Assembly (NCBI GenBank): GCA_947561715.1
Contig: OX387204.1
Span: forward strand, 13,025,001-13,089,000
Source: Ascidia mentula
Taxonomy: Eukaryota; Chordata; Ascidiacea; Phlebobranchia; Ascidiidae
Direction: 5' to 3'
Length of the DNA stretch: 64,000 nt
How positions within the stretch are numbered: position 1 is the stretch's first letter; each line of letters opens with the position of its first letter. Under the pieces are notes generated by a model. The model made no database searches and had not been told where the DNA came from. It worked only from the letters and a program-made list of their open reading frames with translations. Position numbers and translations under genes: made by a program. Positions 46,491-58,102 of this stretch are shown here, in pieces.

Positions 46491-48728
46491 TCACACCAAT
46501 TTAGTGTATTCAGTTTCTGATTCAGACGCAGAGGCCCTCCGTGAAGATGATTGGTAAGTTTGTAAGGCAAGCTGGTAGGCATCGTCTGTTCCTGACATAA
46601 GTCCAGACATATGTTGATAAAAGTCTTCTTTTTCCACTTGAACTGTAACTGACTGAACTCCTGCATCTCTAAAAATTCCCATCACTTGTGATATCACCCT
46701 TTGCTCAATTACATGCTGCTTTACATGAACAGTTACTACGGCAACAAGCTCCTCCTCTGTATGTTGCCACACTCTGCATGTACGGACAGCAATAACACCC
46801 TCAATCTTTGTTACTTGGGATAAAGCTTTTCTGATGGTGTTTTCAAGTTGGGGAGGAATGCACAAAGTCAATACCCTAGCTGAGTCTCGAAGTAGAGGCC
46901 AAACTGTACTTAAAATCAGTATTGCAACCAATATAGTACAGATTGGGTCAGCTATTAATAATTGCCACCGTTCAATGAGGAAGGATGAAATAATAACACC
47001 AACACTTCCAAGTAAATCCGCAAGGATGTGCAAGTAGATGCCTTTAAGGTTTGCATTATCATGATGGTGATGGTGATGGTGTGCATGTTCATTCTGGGAG
47101 TGACTGTGGTGGTGATGATGGTGGTGTCTGAAAACAAACACTCCAAATAGGTTAACAAGAAGACCAGCTACTGACACAGCCATCAGCTTGTCAGTGTCAA
47201 TGTTAGGTGGATCAAGTATCCTTTGGAATGCTTCAACCAACAGAAAACCGGCAACTACAAGGAGGAATAGGCCATTGACAAAGCCAGACAAAACTTCAAT
47301 TCTGCCATATCCATATGGGAAGATCCTTGTAGGCTTCCATTTTGCCATTACAGCAGCAATTAAACCAAGGATAAGAGCAGAGCAGTCGAATAACATGTGG
47401 AAGCTGTCAGAAACCAAACCTAGAGAATTGCTCCACAAACCCCATGTCAGTTCTACAAAAGCAAATGACAAATTTATGCAAAGAAAATAAAATATGTGAC
47501 GCGAGTCTTTTTCTTCTAGGACGCGTGACAGAAATCCTTGTGCAAGGGCACCAAACGATGTTTTTGAAGCTCTTTGTAACACATCATCAGCAAAACGATA
47601 CAGAGGCAAACCTTCTGAAGAATAACCAATAAAACTTCCCTTTTGACTTTTTGGGTTTGGCCATGACAGTATGTCAGTTGATAAAAACAGAAAAATAGTG
47701 CCCACAATAACACCGCCAGATATAATGTGTTCCTCTGTTCGCACTGTCTTTGTACCACCGTGGAGCTGGGAAATAGCAACAGCTGCTGGATGGCTCCAGT
47801 GAAAGCCAACAAACAAAGCTGTGACTGAAATAAAAAAGTAGCCTAGTCTGGATATTTGCACAGGGTCGATTTTGGCAGACAAAAGAGACTGTCCATAGTA
47901 ATCAACGACAAACACAGAGACGGTGACGAATAACAATGGGAAAAAATATGAAAATATATTAACACCAGAGCCACTGATTGACAATAAAACTGTCCATGGA
48001 AATAAAATCACTGCTGATATCAGCGTCGATAGGGCATTTAGTCGTTTTACTCCACCAACCAAACTTCCAACTCTTTTTGAATATCCATTCACAGCAATTT
48101 TAAGTAGAAGTGTGAGGACTAGTAGCACAATCCCTCCTTTATGGTCAGCCATTCCTAAGACTGAAGTCAAGGAATTTATCCAGTGTGATATAGTGCTAAC
48201 ATGGGGACCTTCGGGATGGGCAGTTGCACTTAGCTTTGAGTTATCATTGTCAAATATTAGCAGACACAATATGCCAAGAAAGAACATTAGCGTCCCTCTA
48301 GCTCGAGCGTAGTTTCCCTTCTGGCCATTTGCAAAAAATCCAACAAACATGGATATGAGTATGGTTTCACCATGTTCGAAAACAAGAACTGTGCGCACTG
48401 GACCACAAAGTGTTAATGCAAATATCCAACAAAGGTTCATTAACAGACTTAATATAGAATGGCGAATCACATAAAGCCATTGTTTTCGAGTGAGGCGTTT
48501 TCCCGTTGAAAATGGTTTTTGAAGAATTAAAAAGAGTCCAGCAGAAAATAGCTTGACAAAAAATACAAATTCGACAAGATACAGTGATTTTAATATATCG
48601 TAACTCTCGAAGAGTCCTATGCATTTAATCATCTTGACTACCAGCAAAACTAAGCTAAATTTTCCAATTTTGTTTGTTGAGCTTGAGTGTATCCTTCCCA
48701 GTCCATCACTTTGTAATGTTTCCGGCAT
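46491..48728 (-). CDS. SLC30A5: Zinc transporter 5 (ZnT5, SLC30A5), intronless
   Basis: One uninterrupted 745-codon frame runs from ATG 48728 to a stop at 46491. ZnT5 is a cation-diffusion-facilitator that loads zinc into the early secretory pathway, acting with ZnT6. The extended N-terminal hydrophobic half (about residues 20-390, many TM segments), unique to ZnT5, is present. The C-terminal CDF half has LVSDSFHMLFDCSAL (His and Asp of the TM2 zinc site), PYGYGRIEVLSGFVNGLFL, a His-rich loop of H runs and HNDH-like motifs near residues 540-570, and HILADLLGSVG (TM5 His/Asp site). It closes with a cytosolic domain (FRDAGVQSVTVQVEKEDFYQHMSG), nearly the family sequence. Length is close to vertebrate ZnT5 (about 765). 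The lack of introns among intron-rich neighbours is unusual. USP47 begins 307 bp downstream on the same strand. Confidence 0.95.
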   Translation of the reverse strand: MPETLQSDGLGRIHSSSTNKIGKFSLVLLVVKMIKCIGLFESYDILKSLYLVEFVFFVKLFSAGLFLILQKPFSTGKRLTRKQWLYVIRHSILSLLMNLCWIFALTLCGPVRTVLVFEHGETILISMFVGFFANGQKGNYARARGTLMFFLGILCLLIFDNDNSKLSATAHPEGPHVSTISHWINSLTSVLGMADHKGGIVLLVLTLLLKIAVNGYSKRVGSLVGGVKRLNALSTLISAVILFPWTVLLSISGSGVNIFSYFFPLLFVTVSVFVVDYYGQSLLSAKIDPVQISRLGYFFISVTALFVGFHWSHPAAVAISQLHGGTKTVRTEEHIISGGVIVGTIFLFLSTDILSWPNPKSQKGSFIGYSSEGLPLYRFADDVLQRASKTSFGALAQGFLSRVLEEKDSRHIFYFLCINLSFAFVELTWGLWSNSLGLVSDSFHMLFDCSALILGLIAAVMAKWKPTRIFPYGYGRIEVLSGFVNGLFLLVVAGFLLVEAFQRILDPPNIDTDKLMAVSVAGLLVNLFGVFVFRHHHHHHHSHSQNEHAHHHHHHHDNANLKGIYLHILADLLGSVGVIISSFLIERWQLLIADPICTILVAILILSTVWPLLRDSARVLTLCIPPQLENTIRKALSQVTKIEGVIAVRTCRVWQHTEEELVAVVTVHVKQHVIEQRVISQVMGIFRDAGVQSVTVQVEKEDFYQHMSGLMSGTDDAYQLALQTYQSSSRRASASESETEYTKLV

Positions 48729-49399
48729 GTTTTTAGGTAGCTAATGACTGACGTATACCAGCAGGATACTTAACAAAAAGTTTTCTGTTGCACGAAAAAA
48801 CACCATTAGCCTAAACTGAACAAAACAAAATATTCGCAAAGCAAATTTGAAAAACGCCGATTAAACAGCATACAAACACAGATTTCATTATGTTCAAAAC
48901 TGCTTGTGTACAAGCGTGCAAAAAAAGAATAACGGCAAATCTAAGTTAGCTTTGCTTCTTTTATGACGCAACAACAACATACCCAAGTTCCCTCAGAATC
49001 ATGAACGCCTACAACTTATCGGAAAACACAAAATACGTGTGAGGCTGAGGTTTTTGCCACCTGCTAAAATATCGTAGGATGTTACATGAAAAAAAATAAT
49101 ATGCCTCATTCAAATTTCGATTATTTGCAAAACATTTATATTAATTATATTTATGGTAATAACGTGTGACAGGACTCACTCGGAATTGCGCATCTATAAA
49201 CACATAGAGATCCGTAATGCCAACACTCGAAATTGCTCATACACAGTTGCAGCTGATCTGAGGCTAAACGGGAAAAAATACCCCAGCACACCAGTGCCAC
49301 CAGACTGTCCATACAACCAATGATTTTAAAAGTAGTTTTAACACTTGGAAGAGGCCGGGGATAGGTCGGACGGTTTTTATGAATATTATTGGCTATTAC

Positions 49400-50404
49400 T
49401 TAACCCTTTAGAGCCCAAGGGTATACTGAGCAACAGAAAAACTTGGATGTATAGCGTTTTGTTGCGTTGATGGGTCCAATAACACAATTAAAAAAAAATT
49501 GAGATGTTTGACCGTTACCCCCTATTTTCTGGTGGGGTCACCTGTGACCCATTGGGCTCTGGAGGAAACACAATGAAAAAAATTAACTTACTAATTTTGT
49601 TGAAACTAGTGAAGCTATGCATTTCTTTAGTAGTACAAGTAATAACCTGAATGAAATCGATGTAATATTTTACTATGTTTGGTAAAACAACTAATTTTTA
49701 GACCCCCACTGCGTGTGATTTGCGTGTTTCGCAGGTCCATATGGGAAGAAAACTTTGTTTTTCAGTATTTAAAGCTAAACAACGCCTTATTTAGTTCCGT
49801 GTTGATGCTGAACAAGTTGAAACAGCGATATTTGACAACCTATGCTGGTCAATAATTTTTACACCAATAAAATTTGAAAAAACTTACACAAATAGCTATA
49901 TTACCGTGCATAAAATAAAAACCTGACCCGAAATCGAGACAATAGATGATGCACTTATAATTTCTAGCATCATGTGATGCTGTTATGTAATAATATTCAT
50001 TGAAAAGCTTAAAAACATGATTCATAAAAATTCACCGTACTTGTCACCAATGCCCTATGTCCCATACACTACTCCATGAAATTATAAGGAGTGCCGTTTC
50101 TTAAAAATACGTGCTACGAATACCTAACCTTTTTATTGATACTACAAAAGGCCTTAGGTAAAGGATTACCAGCTTTATTTGGAAATTGTTTATCAGATGT
50201 AGCTTATAAATCACTTTTGCGTTCCCTTCCGGTGAGCTGGCTTCGTCAATCAAAAAATTGCTATAGCGACATTTACCGGCATTAAAATTTTATGTAGATC
50301 AGGATAAAGGGGGGACTCTGGGCTTTAAAGATAAAAAAAAAATTCTTGTATGGGTCTTTAAAGTCATGGGGTCACCGTTGACCCCTGGGGCTCTAAAGGG
50401 TTAA
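49400..50404. mobile_element. piggyBac-type MITE (997 bp) with TTAA target sites
   Basis: The element 49404-50400 starts CCCTTTAGAGCCC and ends GGGCTCTAAAGGG, a perfect 13-bp inverted repeat. TTAA lies immediately outside both ends (49400-49403 and 50401-50404), the piggyBac signature. A second GGGGTCACC/GTGACCC inverted motif lies subterminally at both ends. No transposase is encoded. Confidence 0.9.
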
Positions 50405-50904
50405 ATATGGACCGTATTTTTTAAATTAAGATTTTTTTAAAAAAGTCAAAAAACAATAGGTGTGTCGTTAGATAACCCCAGTCAAATCCGATATCACCCC
50501 GGTACTGGACTTTGACTGGGGTTATCTGGGACAAGAGGTTTTCTGAAATCTTTTTTTCTTAATTTACAGAAAACCCGAAGCCCAAATCAGCGAAATCAAT
50601 CATCGTGTCAAAATTTGCGTTGTGGATCCTCTTCCACACGTATAAGAGATTCTCTGGTATCTTATAGACCTGTGTTGCCAATATAAGAAAACAGTTTTCA
50701 TTACAGCACCCTCATTTCTCACAGAAACTGTAATAAAAAGTGTACTGTATTTTGGTTAAATGCAGATGATTTATATCCCAAAATTCGTAGTGATATATTC
50801 ACCATTTTCAATTTTCATTTTCTACGCAAACAGCACTTAACTAAATCAAAACTTCCTGCAAATGTGTAATGGAGACTCAAAGGTAAGGTAAAAGGTGAGC
50901 CAAG

Positions 50905-51110
50905 GCATTGCAACCAAGCTGGATAAAAGCCACTTTTTCCGATAAAAGTCGCAGCAAAATATGAAAAATCAAGCTCTCTGTGAGGTTTGAACTCACGACC
51001 ATGAGCTTTCCTGGCCCATAATGCTGCACATATGGTTACAGCGGGCATATTTTGGTCAAGATTTACTGGTGCGCAAAGGCGCAACTTGTCAGGCGACCTT
51101 CACATTTACG
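50905..51110 (-). repeat. tRNA-derived SINE-like copy
   Basis: It shares with 19601-19872 the order AGCTGGAT, CCACTTTTTCC, GCAAAAT, GTGAGGTTTGAACTC, and ACTGGTGCGCAA followed by AACTTG. The B-box-like string lies on the minus strand. The two loci define a dispersed family. Confidence 0.6.
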
Positions 51111-51620
51111 GAAAGGGGATCTCCACCGCCGAAGCAGACAATGTACACTTCTGGCTATACTTTTGTAGTTACAAAAAGTCAGAAATCCACTAATTTCGCG
51201 AAACATGGTTACGCGCTGTGTGCGAAACACTATTATGCTATGAAAATACCTTGAGTGCCGAAAACCGACCAACTTGAAAGCGGTTGTGGAGAAGCCGGCC
51301 TGAAAAATCTGGTGGAATTATTCTACTAAAATAGAGATCAGTATCAGTAGCAGGGCGTCGATTTTTTTCTGCGTGTTGAACATCTTGAGAAAAATTGTCG
51401 TGCGTGTCGAATAGTTAAAATGTCGTATCTGGTAACTAACGCATGGAACGGCCAGGCTTATTTCGTTTCGAGGATTCTTGTACTTACAAGTTTAGAATAC
51501 ACGTTAAAATAACGACAAAGCAATCAAAACCTTGCGTGTTGTAGACCGCGTGTTCGGTAACAATGCTCCATGTTTGGAAACAATGGTTAGTTTTAGGTTT
51601 AACGAGCTTATTCACTGTAC

Positions 51621-52034
51621 GTTAAAAGTAGTGATGCACCGAAACAGCATTTTTTTTATTCGGCCGAAACCGAATATTCGGCAAAAGTTGCCGAACAAAT
51701 TCGGCCGAATAAACCGAAACTAATTTTGGTATCCATCTCCTTAAAATCGCAATATATTTTAATAAAACATGTGCTAGAATGCATCTGATCCTATCATACA
51801 ACCTTTAATTGGCACTTAAAGAATGCTGTACCAACTGCTTAAAGTTGATTTCGGTGACAATTATGATTCTAAACTATACTAAACTTTGCGTACCAGTGTT
51901 GCATGCAGTAAAAAAGTTTCGGTTTCGGCCGAATTTTGCAAAAATATTCGGCCGAAACCGAATAATTATAAAAACCTTGGTTTCGGCCGAATAAATTCGG
52001 CAAACCGAACTTTCGGTGCATCCCTAGTTAAAAG
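51621..52034. mobile_element. hAT-type MITE (398 bp) with exact 8-bp target duplication
   Basis: The element 51629-52026 begins TAGTGATGCACCGAA and ends TTCGGTGCATCCCTA (14 of 15 as inverted repeats). Perfect GTTAAAAG duplications flank it at 51621-51628 and 52027-52034. Inside, TTCGGCCGAA palindromes recur. It is non-coding. Confidence 0.93.
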
Positions 52035-52814
52035 CAAGTTTTGGTTGGTTTAGCATGGATTTTGTCCAAAAATTTGTTGCGGTTGCGTTTATTTAGCAAT
52101 CTTATCAGACAAATTTATTTTGAGTGTGGATCCAAAGCGATGATGCCATTAAGTTTTCAACACTAAGTAACCGTTCAGTTAAAAGCTGTTGTTTGTTGGT
52201 GACTCGAAATACAAATTTCTCCCCAATAATTGTTTGCGGTTTGAAATTAAACGACTTATACTGGTACCGTCTTCGAACCACTTTTGCCACCAGCATGTAC
52301 GGCAAAAAATTGACAAATAGATGTCAATAGGAAAATCGTTGGCGTCCAATCTTCGAAAAAAGAAACTAGTAAGATCGATGAGAGTGTTGCAAGATTGGCG
52401 TAACCGATACGTTAGGCTAAATTGAGTAATTATAGTAATTCAATTTATGGTAGATAACAAAGCGTTGGTCTGTTCGTGCATACTGTATATCGATAACTTA
52501 ACACTTATTCACGCTGCCGGTGTCGAACAGCCAAGCAGCAGCCACGGATGCACGCATTGGTCTGTGTTTGGGAGGGGCGTGCGAGGGCTGAATCTTAAAG
52601 TTGGTTACAAGTTTATAAATGTTTCATTGCAACTAAATCATAAGGGTGTGTGTCAACTGCTTGGTGATTTAAATAGACTATCGACAACTTTGCAGAAAAC
52701 AAACACGTATTTGCATTACATGATGGGCGGTCAATCATAAATTTTTAGATATAGCCTTCATGACTAACCACTTGACATCAACAGTAATTACGGTTGTCAT
52801 CGGTTGAATCAAAA

Positions 52815-53505
52815 ATGGTTTATGTCATAGCGCCCTCTATAACAGGCCTGGACACCGGTCGCGCTCGTTTCAAAACTGAAGGCGGATGTGTTTCAACTGG
52901 TTTCTGCGGTCGTGCGAGACTTCTAGACAGTTTTTGGCGTGTTATTGCTCGGATAATCACATGAAATAGTTTTTGCTGTGTTATTGATAGGTTAATGCGT
53001 GTGAAACGTAGGAAGGTATTAAATTTACGCTGATTTTGAGTTAGCGAGCGTTTGTGAGACTCGTCCAGCAAGGTCAAAAAGTTGTGTTTGTGTACATTTA
53101 GGTCCCTTTCTTCAATTTTATTATTTGTTTTTGTCCCAAAATCCTAATATTGATCCCAAGGAAGACCCCAACTTTGTGTTTGTGTACATTTAGGTCCCTT
53201 TCTTCAATTTTATTATTTGTTTTTGTCCCAAAATCCTAATATTGATCTCAAGGAAGACCCCAACTTTTTGACCTTGCTGGACGAGTCTCGCAAACGCCCG
53301 CTAACTGAAAATAAGCGTAAATTTAATAAACTTTTACGTTTCACACGCATTAACCTATAAATAACACAGCAAAAACTATTTCTTGTAATTATCCGAGCAA
53401 TAACACACCAAAAACTGTCTAGAAGTCTCGCACAACCGCAGAAACTAATTTTGAAACGAGCGCGACTGGTGTCCAGGCCTGTTGTAGAGGGCGCCATGGT
53501 TTATG
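52815..53505. mobile_element. Foldback element with tandem-duplicated centre (671 bp)
   Basis: The arms 52825-53082 and 53267-53495 are inverted copies (for example GCGCCCTCTATAACAGGCCT against AGGCCTGTTGTAGAGGGCGC). The element is flanked by a 10-bp direct repeat ATGGTTTATG at 52815-52824 and 53496-53505. Between the arms a 92-bp sequence (GTGTTTGTGTACATTTAGG...) occurs twice in direct orientation at 53083-53174 and 53175-53266, differing by about one base. No protein is encoded. Confidence 0.85.
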
Positions 53506-53770
53506 AACATTTAAATAGCGAATTTGATTCGAATTTAAATTTTGCAGTCACTTTGCCCGAGGCCGCCGAAACAAAAGAACCTCGGTTTGTCTGTTTAGTG
53601 GTGGCACTGCAGAGCACCCATCTTATCTTGTTGTTCATTGGTTTGTGTTGCGGGAAAGTCAAGTTAAAAAATATATTACTGCCAATTTCATCGTTGTTGT
53701 TTTAAATAGCGAGTGCCAGGCTGTTTGTTTTTCGTTGAATGTTGAGTCGGATTAAGCTACTAATGCAGAC

Positions 53771-56700
53771 ATGTGTCCCACTCAAGTATTGGAACAGGTA
53801 ATCTTGTTTTTTGTCTTGTGTAACCCTTACAGTTTCTTTTGTCACTACAACATTGAAAAGTTAGTAATTTGCGCGGATTATGTTTTTTCGTATGCATTAG
53901 CTAATGTTTTTTTGCAAAAAATGTAAATTACGTGAAAGTGCGCGGAGGATACGATCCTTTTTTCCAGTTTTGGTCACTAATGAAATAATGATTGTCAATA
54001 TTATACACATACACACCGCAGCCACAGGTAACCCTGATGAGGCAACACATCTGAAATGTATTATTGAATTGCAAAACTATTGTGATAATCTTCAAATATA
54101 AAATGTAGTTCTTGATTTTTTGGTGTGAATTGCTGATAAACTGTTGTCTAATGTTTTTAGATTAACAATGATGAACTTAAACATGTTAAACCACTTGGAA
54201 GTGGAAATTATGGTGCTGTGATTCTATGTGAGCATGAAACCTATGGCCAAGTTGCTGTGAAAAAAGTAAAAATCTGTGGATCAGAGGAACATAAAGCCAG
54301 ACTTACCACAGAGTATGCTCAGTGTTTTTATTGCTTTCTTTATTATTGGATTTAAAAATAAATGTCAGCTTTTAATTATGTGGTAAAAGTATTATTAATT
54401 TGTGAAAAATTACAACATTTGGCAAACAAATCTGCTTTAATTGACAAATGAACTTTACCAGAAAACTACATATATATATATATACACATATACTTTATAT
54501 TTATTTTTGGAAACATCAAGTGGATGGTATAGCTATTATGAAATTGTTGCCCTGCAAACATGATTTTTGTTGGTTTAGATTCAGAAAGGAATCCAAAATT
54601 CTTGCTAAACTTAATCACAAAAATATTATAAAAATTTTTGGAATCACTGAATATTCTGATGGTCTTGGGTTGGTCATGGAATATGCTGGGAAAGGAAACT
54701 TGCAAGATCTTCTATATAATAACAAGAAGAAAAAAGCCACCATGAGTTTATCGTGCAAATTAAAAATTTTGCAGCAGATAACAAGTGGATTGGATTATCT
54801 GCACTCAACAGAAGAACCTACAGTCCACAGAGATTTAAAACCCCAAAATATTTTAATTATGTCAGATGGCACAATCAAACTTGGTGATTTTGGGTCATCC
54901 AATGTTCTAAAAGCCATTGGTGCACCTGTCACCACATTAAGCCACCAATCAAAGCAATACACCACTTTCTATGCTGCTCCTGAGTTCATGAAATCCTATA
55001 AAACTACCTCCACAAAGGAAGATGTCTATAGGTAATTTTATTGCACTCGTTTTTTACACATGAGCAATCAGATTAACCCATAATTGTTTGGTTTATCTCA
55101 CTGATTATATTTTTCAGCTTTTCTATGGTAGCTTATGAAGTGCTTACTGGGACTAGTGTGTACGAGGGTGCAACAGCAAGTGAAGGTGTTCTGGAAACCC
55201 TCATTTGTAGTGGAAGTGCTAGGCCTGACAAATCATTACTTGAAGAATTTGTTGATAATACACGCAATACCATTGAAATTGAAATAAGCAGAAAACTAGT
55301 GCAATTAATAGAAAACTGTTGGAATGGTGATCCTGAAAATCGTCCAACAATTATTTACGGTAACAAAAATTCTACTTTAAAAAGTTTTTTTTATAGCTTT
55401 TGTTATTGTGCATATAAAGTCTATTAGATAAAAGTCACTGCATTTAAACATATGCTTTGCATGCAAGAATAATAATATATAGACATCCAAAATATCTAAT
55501 TGAAGAATGTTCCTGTTTTTCTTCCCATTGCATTATTTATGTTATGTCTATTTATACCTCTTACATTGAAGTTATGATTTGATATTCTTAAAATGTTTCT
55601 TTCCGCACATGAACATAGTTTAACTCTTTAACAAATACAAATAAATTTGTTTCATTGCCATAGCACAAACTAACATTAAATTTGTTTCATTTAGTTGCAA
55701 AAACTTTGCACCAATTAGCTAAAATGCTGCAACAAAATGGTGGAAATACCTCTGACCAGGTGCCAAACAAAAACTTACCTTCAGACAAAAAAACAAATGG
55801 AAGTCATGAAATGACAGTGGTATGAAAAATATTGTTGGCGTAACGTATATACCATGTATTTTTAACACACTGTCATTGGCATAGTAATGTGCCTAAACAT
55901 GTAACTATCGGAAAGAAACGCCTTCATTCCCATATAATCAACATGGTACAAAGTATTCTTCGCCTTTATTTCTAAATTTTGTTTGTTTTTAGTAAATCAT
56001 TAAATACCTTATTGGTGTAGAGATGAACCACATAAATTTGTTATGTTTTTGAATTAGTATTTTTATTGTTCAAAATACATTCTTTTAGATTAAATTCTGG
56101 TGTCGTGTTTTTTTCTTAGAATCCTTTGCCCCACAAGCGATCGTCCAATTCAGATTCAGTTTGTCCAGTTGACAGGTTAGTTGATTTTTTGTCCGTTTTT
56201 ATTTTAATTTATGTGTTACATGTTTGCAGAAAAAGAAACAAATTAACAACCAAAGAGTCAGTAGAAAGTTTACATGGTTCGAGTGACTGTGAAAGTAACG
56301 AGACAGTTGCAGAAGCACATCACAAAAGGCTAGACACACTTGAATTAAATATCAAAATTGCCCTTTATTTCATAAGGGGTGTACTACAGAAAAGCCAATT
56401 ATTGCTTAGACGTTGCTACTACTATTTGTACTTTTGATGAAAGTCACCTCAAAGTCAAAATTGTATATTTATGAAGTAATTCATGATATATTTTTTTCAG
56501 GCTTAGTACCAAATCAACTAATGGAAATGCAAGACAGGATCAGAGCCTAAGTAAATAATGTTCTGTTTTTTTATGTTTTGGTTTAATATTTTTTAATTAC
56601 ATGGAAAGAAATGTGTGTTCCGAGTATGGTTTAGTTTACTGTAAAATGGGGCCCACTGGCTCTTTGTATGCTAAAGGTTGCTGACCTCTGGCATGAATGA

Positions 56701-58040
56701 ATTAAGGGTAATTGCCAAAAATTTGGTGGTTAAACTAAAATTTGCCAGACCTTTTGTTTTGGCGTGTTAAACAAATACTGGATTAAAAAAAATGAATGGT
56801 CTTAGTCGTGCAATGATAATGCTTTATAATTTAAAAAACTGTAAACCAGAGTGGTTCATAATGTATTAAAATCCAAACACAGCAATCTTCAGACAGCTCA
56901 GATCGATTTATTTAGAGAAAAATATATTTCGCCTAAAACGGCATCATCAGTTTCTCCATTTACCAAAACTGCCTTATTCAAATAGATACATTGATACGGT
57001 GTGCGATCGACAGCCTGCCAGGGGCCTTTGGTTTTTTTGATCCAGATTTGATTTACTAATCACACCAGAGTGGTTCAAACATTATTTCGCGACAAGAGTT
57101 TTTGTGGCATGTTGAGCACCTCAGAATGTTTTAAATTAATGATCTTTTAAAGATTTTAAATCCTGTTTGCATTTATTCTGAAAGATAACCTATTGGTATG
57201 TAGCATGTGTTAATTTGGCGGACATCATCTGCAGTTAATTGGCCATTTCTTTTCAAGTAATTTGGGTGAAAGTTAACAAAAATTAACTTGCTAAACATTT
57301 CACAATTATAGGTTTTTCAACAATGGTCAATGCCAATTCATCGAATATCAGTGATTCTGTTGTTGGTGCCAGAATTGTCAACATTACAAATTACAACTAC
57401 TTGTCACATCAATTACAACCAAATGCAGATCTACAAGAAATGTCTGTCCTGTTTGACAACCATATGGTAAAGCAACATATGGCTCCTTCACCTTCCTCGC
57501 ATGCGCAACAATTAGGGCCAGGTTAGTATACTGTGTATTCTTTTTGAGCTACATTAAATTCCTTGGGTTTTTGTTAAAATCCACCTCGCACCATAATGGA
57601 GGCAATATTGTTTTAGGCAAACTAAATGTTTTATAAATTAAAATGTGAATTAAGGACATATGTGCAATGTTATTCAAATTTCAATATTGTTCTGCAGGTT
57701 GTTTTTTATAGCAACTTATGTTTTTGCTATATTAACCCTAACCATTTTCACGTCCTAGTAAAAGATTTAATCTTTACATAAAATACTTTAATCTTCAAAT
57801 AGAATTGAAAAATGAAGCACCGCCAATCTCTTCACAGGACCTTACAAGAGAAATGTCTCCAGGTATATATTTTTTTTATTGGACAGATTTAATTTTTTTT
57901 TAATTTTTTTAATTTTTGAAGGTTTCGTAAAAAAGTTAAGTGCAGATGCTGCAAAAATTGAGGGCAGTTTGGTTGGCCAGGACAGTGTTACTTCGAATAA
58001 TTCCCAAGTCATTAACAACACATACAATATTAACTCGTAA
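53771..58040 (+). CDS. RIPK-like protein kinase with RHIM-like C-terminal motif
   Basis: Exons: 53771-53797, 54161-54312, 54579-55031, 55118-55359, 55695-55819, 56120-56175, 56230-56328 (needs a GC donor, or is a skippable phase-2/2 cassette), 56501-56550, 57312-57521, 57803-57862, 57922-58040; total about 530 residues. The kinase domain (about 14-290) is complete and looks active: GSGNYGAV loop (22-29), K43, E64, HRDLKPQN (D145), DFG (D163), AAPEF. It is of the tyrosine-kinase-like/RIPK type. A low-complexity linker follows. Residues 423-432 read IVNITNYNYL, which fits the RHIM pattern (I/V)-x-(I/V)-x-x-x-N-x-(L/M) and resembles the YNYM end of the RIPK1 RHIM. RHIMs form amyloid signalling fibres in necroptosis and immune pathways. 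No death domain is present, as in RIPK3. The RHIM call is inference. Confidence 0.75.
56927..56950 (-). other. Hammerhead-like core string in kinase intron
   Basis: The minus strand reads CTGATGA, U, GCC-GUUUUA-GGC, GAAA: an intact-looking stem II between the two conserved core strands. Flanking GAGAA and TTCTC can pair, but there is too little room for a standard third stem. It may be the end motif of a retroelement rather than an active ribozyme. Confidence 0.25.
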
Positions 58041-58102
58041 AAGAAAACAATTAGCAGTTGAACTTTTGCTGATGTTTAAAGCAATCGAATTTGTGTAATT
58101 TG

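Larger units (their letters stand above)
48729..53770. other. Gene-free, transposon-dense interval
   Basis: Between the divergent starts of SLC30A5 (-) and the kinase gene (+) lie at least four non-autonomous elements: 49400-50404, 50905-51110, 51621-52034 and 52815-53505. 48729-49399 should hold the SLC30A5 promoter but shows no clear motif. An open frame at about 52447-52740 has no recognisable product. 53506-53770 is the presumed kinase promoter; its 3' part (from 53648) is duplicated at 62.9 kb. Confidence 0.6.

Noticed and set aside
52820..53497. Minus-strand frames in the foldback element as genes
   Set aside because: The two frames are inverted copies of the same repeat arm and encode nothing recognisable.
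54448..54578. Extending kinase exon 3 upstream to an ATG at 54448
   Set aside because: Exon 2 (54161-54312) supplies the glycine loop and the catalytic Lys and joins in phase at 54579; the stretch before 54579 is intron with an AT microsatellite.
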